Source: Acorus gramineus
Lineage: Eukaryota; Streptophyta; Magnoliopsida; Acorales; Acoraceae
Assembly: GCA_030737835.1 (NCBI GenBank)
Contig: CM060847.1
Span: 14,395,101 to 14,459,100 of the forward strand
Direction of reading: 5' to 3'
Length of the DNA stretch: 64,000 nucleotides
Made by a program: the position numbers and the translations under genes. Numbering within the stretch: position 1 is the stretch's first letter; the number at the start of each line of letters is the position of its first letter. This document shows, piece by piece, positions 26,301 through 38,084 of this stretch. The notes under the pieces are model-generated. The model was not told where the DNA came from. It worked only from the letters and a program-made list of their open reading frames with translations, and did not search any database.

Positions 26301-26711
26301 GCACAATTGGAATAGTGGATTACCCAACATTGTTCATTAACATGGACAAATGGAACAAACAAAGTCCTCTTTCTTCAGCTCAATACAATCATTTCCCCTC
26401 CCAACAAAAGCCATCTCTTCAGTCTCATCTCCATTCACTTCCAGAGAATCACCTGATGCTATTCCTTCCTACAAGTTCCACAACCAGAAAAACACATAAA
26501 AACCATCATAAATGTTAGAATATGATACATAACAATCAAATCAAATAAAAAACAGGCAAAGAAATAGAAACCTACACAATACTAAGCCAGCTACGTATCC
26601 TTGACAGTCATGTATCGAATCGAGATGGAATCCAGTTGGACTGACATATGACTAAAAATATTATAAACCTCACATGTTAATTAAATATGTGAGGCGACAT
26701 ATATCAATCTC
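23301..26711. other. Intergenic DNA, no gene recognised
   Basis: Contains a 16-G tract at 24541-24556 and A/T-rich sequence. About 25305-25435 has imperfect inverted words (TGTGCAGAGG near 25313 and its complement near 25400). Short open frames here lack family features. The end near 26240-26700 is probably 3' flank of the following minus-strand gene. Confidence 0.5.
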
Positions 26712-27190
26712 TTATTGGGGTCTAACGATCTTGATCTCATGTACTTTAGTTTTCTCTGTATTGTCATGCTTCTTTCTTTGATTCTCATTCAAGTCATGGC
26801 CAACCTGTTGGAATAAGAGAGAAGATATCAATAACATCTAAGTAGAAACATTGCCAAACTAGTAAAAACTTAAATGGAAATCCATCCACACACTTTAGGA
26901 CTATTAAAAAGAGAACTAGCAGTATCTTCCAATGGGTCCTCCTCCACAACATCTTTCCTCCATCTCCTCCTCTTGCTCAATTTCTTAGATGTCGCCGGAG
27001 TCTTCGATGCAGCAGCGACACAAGAGGCGGCGTCTGAGACCAAAGAGGATCCCCCAGGGCCAGACGTACAAAATATTGACACATTCTCCGTCTGTGACGA
27101 CGATCGGAAGTCATCGAAATACTTGGTCCAACCACTCTCCTCTGTTGAGAGAGCTTTGTTCATGGAGGAGTGGATGGTGGATTCCTCCAT
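26712..27190 (-). CDS. Vascular-related unknown protein (VUP)-like
   Basis: Two exons, 26894-27190 and 26712-26804, with a GT-AG intron (donor AAA|gtgtgt, acceptor ttccaacag). The product is 129 residues. The N-terminus carries EESGWTKYFDDF, the middle SSLVSDAASCVA, then a basic patch KKLSKRRRWRK, then EEDPLEDTASSLFNSPK. This order of an ESGWT.YF.DF motif, a Ser/Asp patch and a DPLEDTAS..NSPKV block is what I associate with the plant VUP family, small proteins of unknown biochemistry expressed in vascular tissue. The C-terminal exon is charged and ends in HEIKIVRPQ. SOB-five-like proteins share the ESGWT start and are the alternative. The ATG is followed by MEESTIHSS, and no in-frame ATG lies nearby upstream. 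Confidence 0.72.
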
Positions 27191-27767
27191 ATGAAACTCA
27201 ACTAATGCTAATAAGGGAAGCCCTTATAAAAAGAGAGTATAATTTATATGAGGAAGGAAGGGAGGGAATGAATGTGAATAAGAACAATTTTTTGGTGGGG
27301 TAGGGGGAGTCGGGGGAAGTTAAAATCAGCAGTTGGAACAAAAGTCTATGAAGGGAACATGGTGGAGGAAAATGAGATTGTGACAGACATTGACCTTATA
27401 AAATACTTTGGAAATAAATTAAATTACTCCACAATTTTTAATGCTGCTTGTTTAACTAATTCGGATGATTTGGACAATTGTTTAACACGGTAAGATTATT
27501 TAATTTTCCAATCTAGAACAAAGACTTGTTAATGAATTAAATGAATATGAACTATGTTTTGTAATTAACTACTTACTTGTTCTCAATATGATTTAAGCAA
27601 TTATTTTAAGTGATTGGTGGGTTAGAGAGGTTAACCTGTGAAGGACACAAATATAGATCAATAATATTATAAGTTGAACATGGTTACAATCAATCCAAAC
27701 CAATTAATTTCGTATAAGATTATTGTATTCTCCAAGTCATGTCGAACATTGCTTTCCTCTATTATAA
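27191..27767. other. Upstream region of the VUP-like gene
   Basis: Promoter-side DNA of the minus-strand gene, AT-rich. 'cccttataaaaagag' on the plus strand near 27221 reads CTTTTTATAAGG on the minus strand, about 35 bases before the ATG. That is too close to the ATG to be a confident TATA box. Nothing else was recognised. Confidence 0.45.
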
Positions 27768-27983
27768 GGTAGCGTTTGATAACGCGATTGCAAAACTGAT
27801 TTTCTGTAATTGTTGAGTTTAAAACTAATTTTGCAAGAAGCTGTCTCCCCCCAGGTTTCTCAAATCGCGGCTTTTGGGCACTATTTATCTAAAATATGTT
27901 TGTAAGAAACTGTGACTATAAAATTGTTTGATTGCACGATTGCAGAATTAGCTTTTTGCGCAATCACGCAATCAAACACTGCC
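27768..27983. mobile_element. Tourist-like MITE with TAA duplication, 216 bp
   Basis: Termini GGTAGCGTTTGAT...CGCGATTG and, inverted, GGCAGTGTTTGATTGCGTGATTG. It is flanked by TAA on both sides (27765-27767 and 27984-27986). The GGCAGTGTTTG-type end and TAA duplication fit PIF/Harbinger-derived MITEs. Non-coding. Confidence 0.75.
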
Positions 27984-27986
27984 TAA

Positions 27987-30900
27987 ACCTTTTTATACAT
28001 ATTCATTGTGATTTGAACAACAATTGTTTGACCCCAATCATGGAAATCAAGTTTAACAAGTCTAGAAGAATTGGATATGGTCACCAAAGGTATATTAAAA
28101 GAGAAAAAATCAGCCAATCATTATAAGCTTAAATCCTAAACAATTAAAGAAGAGATCCAATAACCAAAACTTTAACTCAAATTAATGTAAGAATAACAAC
28201 TCACACATTTAAAAGTGATAACAAGTATCCTATAAATAATAAATGATAAGATGATATGTCATTTTCTCATTGATTTAAAATATTTTTAGTTAAAAATTTA
28301 GTTATAAATTGGTCACTGGATCAACTCTCAAATCTTAATTCTATCTTGTAATTCTAGAAGTTGGAAGATTAGGTGTACAGTCTACTCTTTGCTCTCATAG
28401 ACTTTGATAGGGCATTAATCTAGGAATGTTTGTCACACTACATGGAAAAATTAAAAACATATGTGGACAACATGTCACCAATCACCATGATGAAGCTATT
28501 GGAGGCCACGCCACACTCTTTTGGGATTTTTTTCTTCAGGCATTTGAAAAAAAAAGATTGTCCCAGTTAACTGAAAATTTGACCTTAGACTTCACAGTGG
28601 CCCTCTAAAATAGCTCTCATAATGTAAATGTATATTATCTTATAGCATGAAAGAGAAAATTCTTGTTCTGTTTTTTTCAATACAAAATTGTACTACTTTA
28701 AACTTTGAATGTTGAACATTTGTGCCGGTCACCACTAACTCGAGTTTAATTGATACTAGTTGGATGGTACGTGCACCCGTGCGTAATCTATACTCAATAT
28801 GAATTGAATTATATAAGCTATTTTATATTATAACTAAAAGATAAACAAGAGTTCATATTATTATAAGCAATTCTAAAACAAAAATAATGTTTGATAATCG
28901 ATGTATTATTATGTATATTTTATATTTTTTAAAATAAAAAATGTATTATTGTATTTCAACATATACTTATTTTCATATAACAGTTTCTTTTACAATTCGA
29001 AATACACCCTCATATACCTCTTTAGTCATTTAATAGTTATCTAACAATGTATATATATACATCCATAGGTGAGATATATACCTTGTTAATTTTTTTAACA
29101 TTTATTAAAAATGAGCACATTCAATTTGAAATAGTGCAATGTTTACTATTTTAAAAAATTAAAACATGTGATAACTATATTTGGGATTGTATTTGAGACT
29201 GTACCTAACATTAAGTAAAGATCTACTCAAAGTTATATTAAAAATAAAATAAATAAAAAATTATTCCTTCTCTATCATGGACATTAATTTTTGAAAAATC
29301 ATTTTTACCAACTAAAACTAAGGGTGTGTTTGTGCCTAAGGGAAAGTGAGGGAAAATGAGGGAAAGTAAAAACTTTCTCTTTGACCACTTAAAAACCTGG
29401 TGTTTCTGCCGTACAAACACAGGAAAATTTTTTTCTTCACTTTTCTTTTGCTATTCTGTCTTATTAGGATGGGGGGGGGGGGATTTCCCCCCTAGAGGAG
29501 GGAAAGTGAAGGAAAGTGGGGAAAAGTGAAAATATGTGATTTTCTCTCCGTACCAACAAGAATATTCTAATAAAACATTCAGGTAAGATCCCTCTCTCAT
29601 CCTTGCTTATTTGTTTTTATCCAATCTGATTTGATTTATTGAATAGATTTAGATTTTTTTATTTGTTGAATAAATATTTTTTTTTTGTTTTCTTTTTTGG
29701 ATATTTTTTTCGCTTAACCTAGATTGAGATCTTATATCCATTTTTGTGGTTTATTTGAGATATTAGATTAAGACCTTTTTCAATTCATCCCAAGGCTGGG
29801 TCGAAGAACTAAAGCAATCAAAATATGTATGAGTCAACCACATAATCCAATTTTTGACCACCACCCATTAAAAAAAATCAAATTTTTTTTTGAAAAATGA
29901 ACCTCCTAAAAACAATTTAATCAATAAAAAAAAACTGTCTTAAAAAAACTAAAAATATACTTATTTTCACGTATAAAGAACAAAGTGATACATATTGATC
30001 TACAATCAATAATTAAAAAAAAAACATAACAAATTTTAAATTCAAAAGCAAGACATCCATCAAAAACTTTGTGGGATCAAATATGCCTGAATCTATTTGT
30101 AATTTTTATATTATTAATGTGACTAAAATATATATATATTTTATAATTTTATGGATTTCTTTATGATCTGAAATATCATCGAATGAAATTAAAATTCCGG
30201 GAGTCATGTTTTGAGATTCGGGATCTGTTTATAAATCTTAAAATCTCAATTAGGAATATGTTTGTAACACATATAGGGTCTAATTGTAAAACTGGTAGAA
30301 CCCGGGGGGTTTATCTGCGGAAAGCCCATGAAAAGACAAAATTAGCCGTTTTCTGTCACGGACCTGGTTATAAATATCAGGGACTTATTTATAGCACATA
30401 TAGGGGTCATTTTGTAAATTTTATAAAACTGGGGGTTCTATCTGAAAAATTATCCCATTGAAATTACGAAAATGCCCCAAGTAAGCCCATCCGCTCACGC
30501 TTTATAGAAGAGTATAGATATATTTATATTTTGGATGTTAGAAGCACAAACATGATAGATTGAATTGATAGTTAAGGTATATGATATGTCTTCCTAATTT
30601 TTTGTATACTTTTTTAGCATAAAATATGAGACAAAAATAGGCTTGTTTGTAACAATGTCTTTACAATATATGGAAAGTTTTGATATGATAATCTTATTAG
30701 TATATATTTGGATGAATGACATGTGTCCATTAAAATGTATTAACATAATCTTTATTATTTCCTTAAGTTAATTATATATTCTTAACTTTTTAATATGTCC
30801 ATTCATATATTTATGTCAATAAAGCTTTTCTAATGTCAGTCAAGACCTATCTTATCCTTGAAAAAAATAAAGTTTTCCTATAATATGGTTTCAACTCTTT

Positions 30901-31190
30901 TTTTTTCTAAAATTGATGAATTGTTATTTGCCCCCGTACAATCTGCCTAAATCGGGACAATAGCGCACTGGGGAAGGTGATGTTATCTATTCTCCCGGCA
31001 TACACTTGGACAATTTGGTGCGTGAGAAACGTGGTGGTCTTTTTGGGGTATCCTTTCTATTTTGATTCAGTTTGGAAGTGATGGTGTGGCTCAATATCAT
31101 TGAGTGGAGCGGAGGGCTGGCGGCGGCCGCTAGCATCCAGGTGGGAGAAGACCTTCTTCGTATGGAGTGAGTTTGTTTTTTTGGTCAAAA
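27987..31190. other. Intergenic DNA with a possible ~1.8 kb transposon
   Basis: No gene was recognised. From about 28750 ('actagttggatggtacgtgcacccgtgcg') to 30515 ('cacgctttatagaagagtatagatat') the sequence has the look of a non-autonomous element of the 'cacccgtgc...tatagaagagtatagat' kind seen in plants. Inner text near 30190-30480 has repeated phrases such as 'cacatataggg' (30268 and 30398) and 'ttataaat' words. No coding domain. Contains a 12-G tract at 29471-29482. The element boundaries are a guess. Confidence 0.35.
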
Positions 31191-31194
31191 CTAG

Positions 31195-31375
31195 ATAGAT
31201 ATCGTTATATTTCAAGTTGAATGAATCTATTTTTAATAAATGTAAGAAAATATTTAATGTAGTATGTACAACATTTAATGAGGTATATGCTTCACTAGAT
31301 TTTTAATGTGACATATAGGATTGTGTTTTGAATTAAAAAAAAAAAAAAAACTGAGTGTAACGGCACTAAAAAAAA
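31195..31375. repeat. Dispersed AT-rich repeat, second copy
   Basis: Similar to about 4755-4925 and 60530-60700: 'ttgaatgaatctatttttaataaatgtaag', 'tatgcttcactagatttttaatgtgaca', then 'ctgagtgtaacggcact'. Same orientation in all three. Confidence 0.7.
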
Positions 31376-31428
31376 AAGTTCCCTCAAATCGTGAATAGGA
31401 TCTAACCCGAAATAAGACGGCCTAGCCG

Positions 31429-31506
31429 GGCCCAACCCATCTCAAGTCGCCCATAACTGTAGTCAACCCCAATCCGGCCCAGCCCACGTAAAACTCACTA
31501 GGGTTT
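31429..31506 (+). promoter_or_regulatory. Site II elements and telo-box of the mL12 promoter
   Basis: GGCCCA at 31429-31434 and 31476-31481 and AGCCCA at 31481-31486 are TGGGCC/TGGGCT on the other strand (site II). TAGGGTTT at 31499-31506 is a telo-box (AAACCCTA). This combination is well known upstream of plant ribosomal-protein and mitochondrial-protein genes, and it agrees with the gene that follows. Confidence 0.7.
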
Positions 31507-31541
31507 TAGCTTCTCTCTTCCACCTCCACATCCTCCCAACA

Positions 31542-31556
31542 ATGGCGTCCTTTTGA
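31542..31556 (+). other. Short upstream ORF (4 codons)
   Basis: ATG GCG TCC TTT TGA, encoding M-A-S-F, in context AACAATGGC, which is the preferred plant start context. It ends 33 bases before the main ATG at 31589, whose context (AAAAAAATGATC) is weaker at +4. It should reduce or shape translation of the mL12 gene if the transcript starts upstream. Confidence 0.6.
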
Positions 31557-31588
31557 ACTTCCCGATCTCCGCAACCCTCCCCAAAAAA

Positions 31589-32212
31589 ATGATCTCCCTC
31601 TCCAGATCACTCCGTCGATTCGGCTTCGCCTCCTCCAGACCCTCTGATCCCCTCCGGATCCTCCTCCGGCGCTTCGCCCAACCCGCGAAGGCAGGCGGAG
31701 ACCAATCCGACGAGGAGGCGGAGATGATCGACCCGCGGCGGCTTCCGGCGGACTACGACCCGTCGAACTTCGACCCGGCCGAGCACCGCAGCCCTCCGAC
31801 CCCCCGCGTCTTCCGCCTCGTCGACGAGGTCGCCGGTCTCACGCTCTCCGAGGTCTCCGAGCTCTCCTCGATCATCGCCTCGAAACTCGGGCTGAAGGAG
31901 CTCCCGGTCATTGCCGCCATGGATCCCGGCGCATCCGCCGCCCCGGCTGCCGGCGCGGCGGATGGTCCGGCGGCGGAGGAGGAGAAGAAGACGGAGAAGA
32001 CGGTGTTCGAGGTGAGGTTGGAGTCGTACGAGGCGGCTTCGAAGATCAAGGTGATCAAGGAGGTGAGGGCGTTCGCGGAACTGGGGCTGAAGGAGGCGAA
32101 GGAGCTCGTGGAGAAGACGCCGGCGGTGTTCAAGAGGGGGGTCTCGAAGGAGGAGGGGGAGCAGATAATCGAGAAGATGAAGGCCGTCGGTGCGAAGGCC
32201 GTGCTCGAGTGA
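31589..32212 (+). CDS. Mitochondrial large-subunit ribosomal protein bL12m (L7/L12)
   Basis: Single exon, 207 residues from ATG 31589 (MISLSRSLRRFGFASS). The Arg/Ser-rich start, poor in acidic residues, fits a mitochondrial presequence. Residues about 74-105 (VFRLVDEVAGLTLSEVSELSSII) are the L7/L12 N-terminal dimerisation domain that anchors the stalk. An Ala/Pro/Gly-rich hinge (about 110-128) and an acidic-basic linker follow. The C-terminal globular domain (about 136-207) has EKTVFEVRLES, KIKVIKEVRA, LGLKEAKELVEKTP and the terminal EGAKAVLE-like GAKAVLE. In the mitoribosome this stalk recruits translation GTPases. The gene is GC-rich and intronless. The same frame is open upstream to 31553 but has no ATG there, so 31589 is the start. 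Confidence 0.9.
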   Translation: MISLSRSLRRFGFASSRPSDPLRILLRRFAQPAKAGGDQSDEEAEMIDPRRLPADYDPSNFDPAEHRSPPTPRVFRLVDEVAGLTLSEVSELSSIIASKLGLKELPVIAAMDPGASAAPAAGAADGPAAEEEKKTEKTVFEVRLESYEAASKIKVIKEVRAFAELGLKEAKELVEKTPAVFKRGVSKEEGEQIIEKMKAVGAKAVLE

Positions 32213-33220
32213 AACGGTTCAGATTGGTGAGCTCTCTGGAATTTTTTTTTTTTTTTTGGTGTTCATGATTACACTTGCTTGATTGGATATGTTCATATAA
32301 ATTGATAAAGTTGGTTCATGAGGCCTAAGTATAATAATATCTGTGAATAAGAACTAATTTTTATGTGGAATGCGTACTAAACTTACTTTTCTGTTATCAA
32401 TACTATATGAAACTGTGCAGTGTATCACTACTTCATCAAAGATATTCACACTCAATTCAACTCAAGATGGCTATTTCACTAATTGTTTGGAACTCAAAAT
32501 GTGTTCATGGTGTTGGGAATAATGATGCGAACTCTTTTTTTTTTCCGCATCTTTTTGATATTCTTAAATCCATCCAAATTTACATGAGGATTTGTATTTA
32601 GATTTATGAATCTAGGATTATGATTTTCATTCTAAAACCCATTCATTTCTACCATCCAACTCAAGTTTTTAGAGCATTGTAGTTATATTGTGATAGCATA
32701 TTGTCCAATATGACCCTTTTTACCAAGATGTGTTGGGTGGATATCTTAGATGCTCTCAAATTCAATTGAAATGACTAAAATATCATGAACTAGCAGCTTA
32801 TATCAGCCCATTTTTACACTATACTTTTGATATTCTGTTGTGGGTGGCATATCCAATCGAATATGACTCATTTCCCTTTTTAATGCAAGCAGTCCTCTGA
32901 ATAGAAGTAAATAGAAGATCAAGAACTCCTGTGAACATAATGCTATGTCTATGAATTCCAACCCCAACTGTTTCTTATTGGAATTCTGAAGAGAAATAAA
33001 TGTGGTAGCTAGAGCAAAAAGGGAGGTAGTAGATGAAGACAACGATGTCAAACATCTATCCACAGACTGCTAATCACAATGTTATCAGTCAAAATAAGAA
33101 CTAGGTCTAAAATGCACCCTTAGCAAATGCATGGTGGGATGACATCCTGATGACCCTCATAATAGATCACATGCATGAACATTGCTGCCTTGGGAGTTGG
33201 GACTCTCCAAGAAAATTAAA
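32213..33220. other. 3' flank of mL12 and intergenic DNA
   Basis: Begins with a 16-T run near 32241. No further gene was recognised. Confidence 0.5.
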
Positions 33221-33236
33221 GCTAATACAATGTATC

Positions 33237-33895
33237 TTTTTTTTTTTTTGAATGAAAAAATTGTTGAGGGCGAAAATATCTGAGTCTTTTGTCCCGGTGG
33301 TCGTGTGGTTCATCTGGCCCAACCTGAACCAGACGCTGTTCAACAGTTCAAGGGAAGTACACCTTATGCTGAGAACATCTGGGATTCGGCGGTTATATTC
33401 ATAGTCGATTGGGGGATATGGTGTGTGGGTGCTACTTGCATCCAATTCTCGAGGGGCAGATTTCAGATTCAGTGGTAGTCCTTAGGCTTACTTTGTTTAG
33501 GTGGCCTGCTTGTGGTCTAGGTGTAGATACCTCTTCCACGACCTGAACCACCGTAGGGAAGTGATTTTATAATTTTTGTTATTGTATCTCTCCGATTTGG
33601 GCATTCCATTATTTGAATAAAATGAGGCCAAGTGCCTACCTCATTGTTTTTCCAAAAAAAAAAAAAATGTTGGGTCTGTCAGACAACCGAGTGACCATAC
33701 CCTAACCCTAGAAGTGCCAGGGATATGATCCTCTACAGCCAGAGAACCCTATAAAGGATGATCCAGACTGTCAATCACGTTCTGATCGCATGGTCATGGC
33801 GCATCAACCAGAGTACCAGACTTTGGTGTCTGACTCCTTTTGTTGAAGGATGCAGTTGTAAGAGCCTATAGAACAGATCCTGTTCAAGTAAGTTC
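33237..33895. mobile_element. Retroposed segment with 16-bp target-site duplication
   Basis: GCTAATACAATGTATC (33221-33236) before and GCTAGTACAATGTATC (33896-33911) after the segment match at 15 of 16 bases. The segment begins with a T run (33237-33250), i.e. a poly-A tail on the minus strand after 'ttttttcattc', and contains an A run (33655-33667) after 'gcctacctcattgtttttcc'. The two tails suggest nested LINE/SINE-type 3' ends. The longest minus-strand frame (33167-33445) has no recognised domain. Confidence 0.6.
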
Positions 33896-34176
33896 GCTAG
33901 TACAATGTATCATGATGAGCCACAAGATCTTATGTGATCTGATGATCTCAAGTGCTTGCTTACATCCAAAATTAATTAATTTATTTATGAGAATGTTTCC
34001 TATGTGAAACAAAAATGATTTATCTATTTACGAAAATAAATTATGATGAATCTTTATGTATATCCCAATCCATGCTGCACTTTTTAGGAGTCCCTGTGCA
34101 TGTAACGAGAGGCAGTAAAGCAGCACCCATGTAATATGATTTCAGCATATGAATGTCCCATATCTGATGAAGAAGT

Positions 34177-34268
34177 CAAAAGACATGAATATTTTTTTTT
34201 TTTTGAAAGTAAACGGTAGGCCTTCACCTTCGTATTAAATAAGAAGAAGAGCAAAAGACATGAATATT
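34177..34268 (-). mobile_element. 58-bp retroposon stub with 17-bp target duplication
   Basis: CAAAAGACATGAATATT occurs at 34177-34193 and exactly again at 34252-34268. Between them lie 58 bases that start with a T run and, read on the minus strand, end '..taccgtttactttc' plus poly-A. It is an extremely 5'-truncated LINE or SINE 3' end. The tail wording (aggcctacc) resembles that at 33630. Confidence 0.8.
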
Positions 34269-36870
34269 GAATGCTACATTTTGCTTAGTGGGCATCCTTG
34301 GTGTACTCATATTTCACAATTGCCACAATGTCCATAAAATTCTGTTCTTATCGGAAAGATCTTCAGTTTGGTTAATAAATTTACAGCCTTCTGTATGTCT
34401 CTATTGTATCAAATTCAGCTTGGGCATGAATTTTTAGCAAAAATTATCAACACTCAGTCATATAGCAAATGGCAGATATCAGGACTTCAGTGGAGACTTG
34501 AGCTATTTAACAGATTTAAACAAGTGGATGACAATATCCAATTTAACTTTCTTGTTTTCTAGATAATTAATGTGTGCCCTTAACTGCTAAAGCTTAGGAA
34601 GTTTCTCATGTAAAAATTCACAAATTCCAAACAGGGGGTGTTTTACATCATGTTATTCTCTTCAAACTCAATCTGGCAGGTACTTTGGTTTGGAGATTGG
34701 TTTGTATGAAAATTCATCTACTATAACAATGACACGAAGATAACAATTCTGCACGTTTGGCAATGATAAGAAACTTTTTCCTAAGTTTCCAAAGATGCAA
34801 TTTCTGTACACTTTCTAGATGCATTTTGTGCAGGTCTGGGATAACATCCAAGGTCAGTATGATCATGTTTTTATGAGGCATGATTTAATTAATTCAAGCT
34901 ATTACATTGAAAATATCATATTAGGATAGAGCCCTGTAGGGCGTAACTAAAGGTTTTGAGAATGTTTATTCAGCAATTCTTAGTGCGTCTCTTGAATATT
35001 ATATGGTCTCACTTATATGGTGTGCAGACATATTCATGGGGATGGATATCACTTGTATGGTGTGCAGACATAACGGTGCAAACACTAAATGATGTGAGCC
35101 ATTTTGGAGTATTGGGGCATCTCGTATTGATGTAATTATGTGATGCAATAGTATTTTTTTATTGAACATTATTAGGTTGACTCCTCTTAATACATGCGAT
35201 AAAAATCAAAGAAAAGGATAGAAGCTGAAATCTATATGCGTCACAAATGACATAGCTAAGACAAGCCATAAAATTCTACCTAGAAGAACTTTTTGATTGC
35301 TTTCTTGTCATACAAATGGTAATTAAGTTTCTTTGCTGTCTGTGTTTCAAGTAACACTAGGCTTTGGGTTCTTCTCTTAAATGAAAAACTGTGTTATTTC
35401 TCTTGTTGGTTTAGTTTGCAAGCAGGTGTGGAGATTTTTGATACTTGGAAAAAGCTTTCATATTCTGGAACCATTTTTTATTCAAACTTGAATGCAATGC
35501 AATGTTACTAGATTGTGGCTTAGCCTCTTATTTATTAAATTATTAAATCATGCATTATCTTTTGGCAGTTGTGTGTATGTTGCTGGGAATACAAGTATTT
35601 TTCTAAAAAAAAAGGTATTTTTTTTGCCCCCCCCAAAAAAAGTATTTTTCTCAATTGCTGAATTCATATTCTCCTCGTGTTCAGTGATGAGCAATTCCCA
35701 ATTCAAATTTTCCCTTTGGGAAGTTCAACTATTTTTGAGGTGCTGCACTAGTATTGGAGACCCCTATTGTTTTATGTTGAAATTTACATTTTTTTTCTTT
35801 CAGTTGAACCAAATTTTTGAATAACAAATTCGTTCAAATGCAATAAAAAATTATAACACAATTTCTTGAACCTACTGTTGATTCATAAATCAGTCCTGAA
35901 ACTCAGAAGAAACTAGCTATACATTGAATTGGGTTGAGTTGGGTATCTTCTCAGATTCTGTTTTCCTTTCTTCTAAGTTCTAACTCTGTTCATACCTGAT
36001 ATGTTCAGCTCATTGCTGGTTCTTTTGTTGTTTGTTTTTCTCTGTTTTTCGATCTTTCATTCGTATATGTAATCATCACTGTGGACGAAGTTTAGTTATA
36101 TACCTGTCACTTGGATTTTATTTGTCAGTGTGAATTTCTCACTCAAACAAACTTGAATATGTGAGACAACTTTATTACATGAATTTAATTTGTGTTAAAT
36201 GTCCACAATTTGCAGGTGGGAATCACTCTTGCCTTGAAGAGAACTTCTCTCTGTGATACACATCTTGCGGGGATATTTCTACGTGAGAAATATAACCAGA
36301 AACCATGGTAGATGAGTACCACGAAAATAATGAGCAGAGATATGATTTTGCTAATACGCGAATGGATGCCTTTTTTCATTGTTTTGCTCTATACTGGGGG
36401 TATATATTCCATCTTTAACCTAAGGAGTGAACACTGTTTCAGGATATATCCCGCCTGCTAACTGCTGATGGATCTCTAATCTAAGAGCTTTTTCCAAATG
36501 AACTGGTTGGTTCTGTTATTTATTTTTTCAAGAATATTTTCTGGGGAACTACTTGAGAGTTTTGCCCGCTGTTGATGTGAACACAACTACACAAGCCCCA
36601 TCCCCCATAGAAAACACAAGGGATGTGTCAGCCCCAAAGGTAAACTTTGATTGATTTCTTCTTTTTTTCTTAGTGGATCCAAACCTTGGTGAAATGTGAA
36701 AAGATGGGCATGAGTTCTTCTTCCATAACTTGCTCTTATATAGCATAGCAAGGGCTGGGATTGCAACTCAGCTACTTGGATTGGTTTGGTTCGGGTTGAA
36801 CAGGCAAATTGAATTGGAAATCTGATTCTCAAACTCAGAGAACAACTGAATTGTATTAAGATTATTTTGT
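34269..36870. other. Intergenic DNA, nothing recognised
   Basis: AT-rich with low-complexity runs. The short open frames on both strands show no family features. Could hold non-coding exons that cannot be seen from sequence alone. Confidence 0.45.
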
Positions 36871-36874
36871 TGAT

Positions 36875-37150
36875 ATACTCAGTCCGTTTTTGCAGTCTCA
36901 TACGCTATGATTAATAGCACAATATTTACTTATCAATGTGCATAGTCAAGTATATGGGTTATATCATAGTTTATAAGAAGGTTTATTTTTTACTTTTTCT
37001 TTTAAATTCATTATTGTATTTTAATATATATTTTATTTTGTAACTAAATATATATACTTTAATAAGAGTATGTATAATTTTATAAAAAAAAGTAGACTAC
37101 GGACTGGATTGCACGTGAGGCGGGGTGGGACATATCATTTTTCTTGTATT
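36875..37150 (+). repeat. Dispersed repeat related to 56250-56545
   Basis: Starts 'gtttttgcagtctcatacgctatgat' and ends 'gactggattgcacgtgaggcggggtgggacatatcattttt'. The same order ('gttttgcagccctatatgctatgat' ... 'gggggctggatgtatcatttt') is seen at 56250-56545. Non-coding and diverged. Confidence 0.55.
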
Positions 37151-38080
37151 AATTTGCTTTCGTTTTGTAATCACAGTCTTGTAATCATAACAACCCTAAA
37201 TTAGCTAGATTTGGTTTGATTAGCTTCAATTTATCTCAACAATCCTAATTATTAAATAATTATAAATTACACTGTCAACCATTGAATCATAATCTTAATC
37301 ATATAATAGTAAGTAGAATTCTCCGGGGCCACATTTCTTTCTCCTCGTCTAATTGTCTTGCAACCTTTTCTGTACCCTTAATTTTGAGTTTTCTCTTTTT
37401 TTTTAAGTGAATTTTTGTTCTTATAAGTGTTAAAAAATCGGACAAAGGGTGCCCCTGTGTGCACCCCTCAAAACTAATTATACACCCTCCGTTTTGCATG
37501 CCTGAATAGGGTTAAATCACATAATAAATTTAAATGGTTAAATAGATTTGTCTCGCCTCCTGTTCACATTGTTTTTTTTTTTTTTTTTAATTCATACTCA
37601 TGTTGAAATACAAGTTGTTATATGAAATAAAATATATATTGGATACAATAACATATTTTTTAAAAATAATTTTGTTTTTTTGTTATACACTATAATAATA
37701 CTATGATAGTGTATGGACCAATAGGCGAGACTACACTATAGAATGAGTGTATTAGTGCTCATAAATAAATAAAAATATTATATTCAATCCATTTTATAAT
37801 AAAAAAACGTAGTACATATATTTATTTTATAAAAAATAAAATATATATACTCAAATCAAATGAATTGAAATGAATTTACATTGAATGATATCACTTGTAA
37901 AAAAATATAATTTTTTTAATAAAATATATATTTTCCTTAATACGAGTATACAGGGTTAATGAAAGATATAAAATTATTTAAAATTGTAAAAATGAGTTAA
38001 CAGCGCTTACAAATAAATAAGTAAAAAATAATAAGAATATGTAACCCATCCAACAAGAAACCTAAATCACCTATAAATCA
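37151..38080. other. AT-rich intergenic DNA
   Basis: Includes 'actataataatactatgatagtgtatgg' words like those in the dispersed repeats, and a T run near 37571. No gene was recognised. Confidence 0.5.
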
Positions 38081-38084
38081 ATCG

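Noticed and set aside
31123..31134. GCGGCCGCTAGC, looking like a NotI-NheI cloning site
   Set aside because: Flanking sequence is plant-like on both sides with no vector sequence, and GC-rich words are expected near here; most likely chance.
31753..32133. 126-residue minus-strand frame
   Set aside because: Antisense shadow of the mL12 coding sequence, which has a clear protein family.
36185..36901. Minus-strand frames of 64-104 residues
   Set aside because: No domain, no splice partners and overlapping unrelated frames; not supported as a gene.
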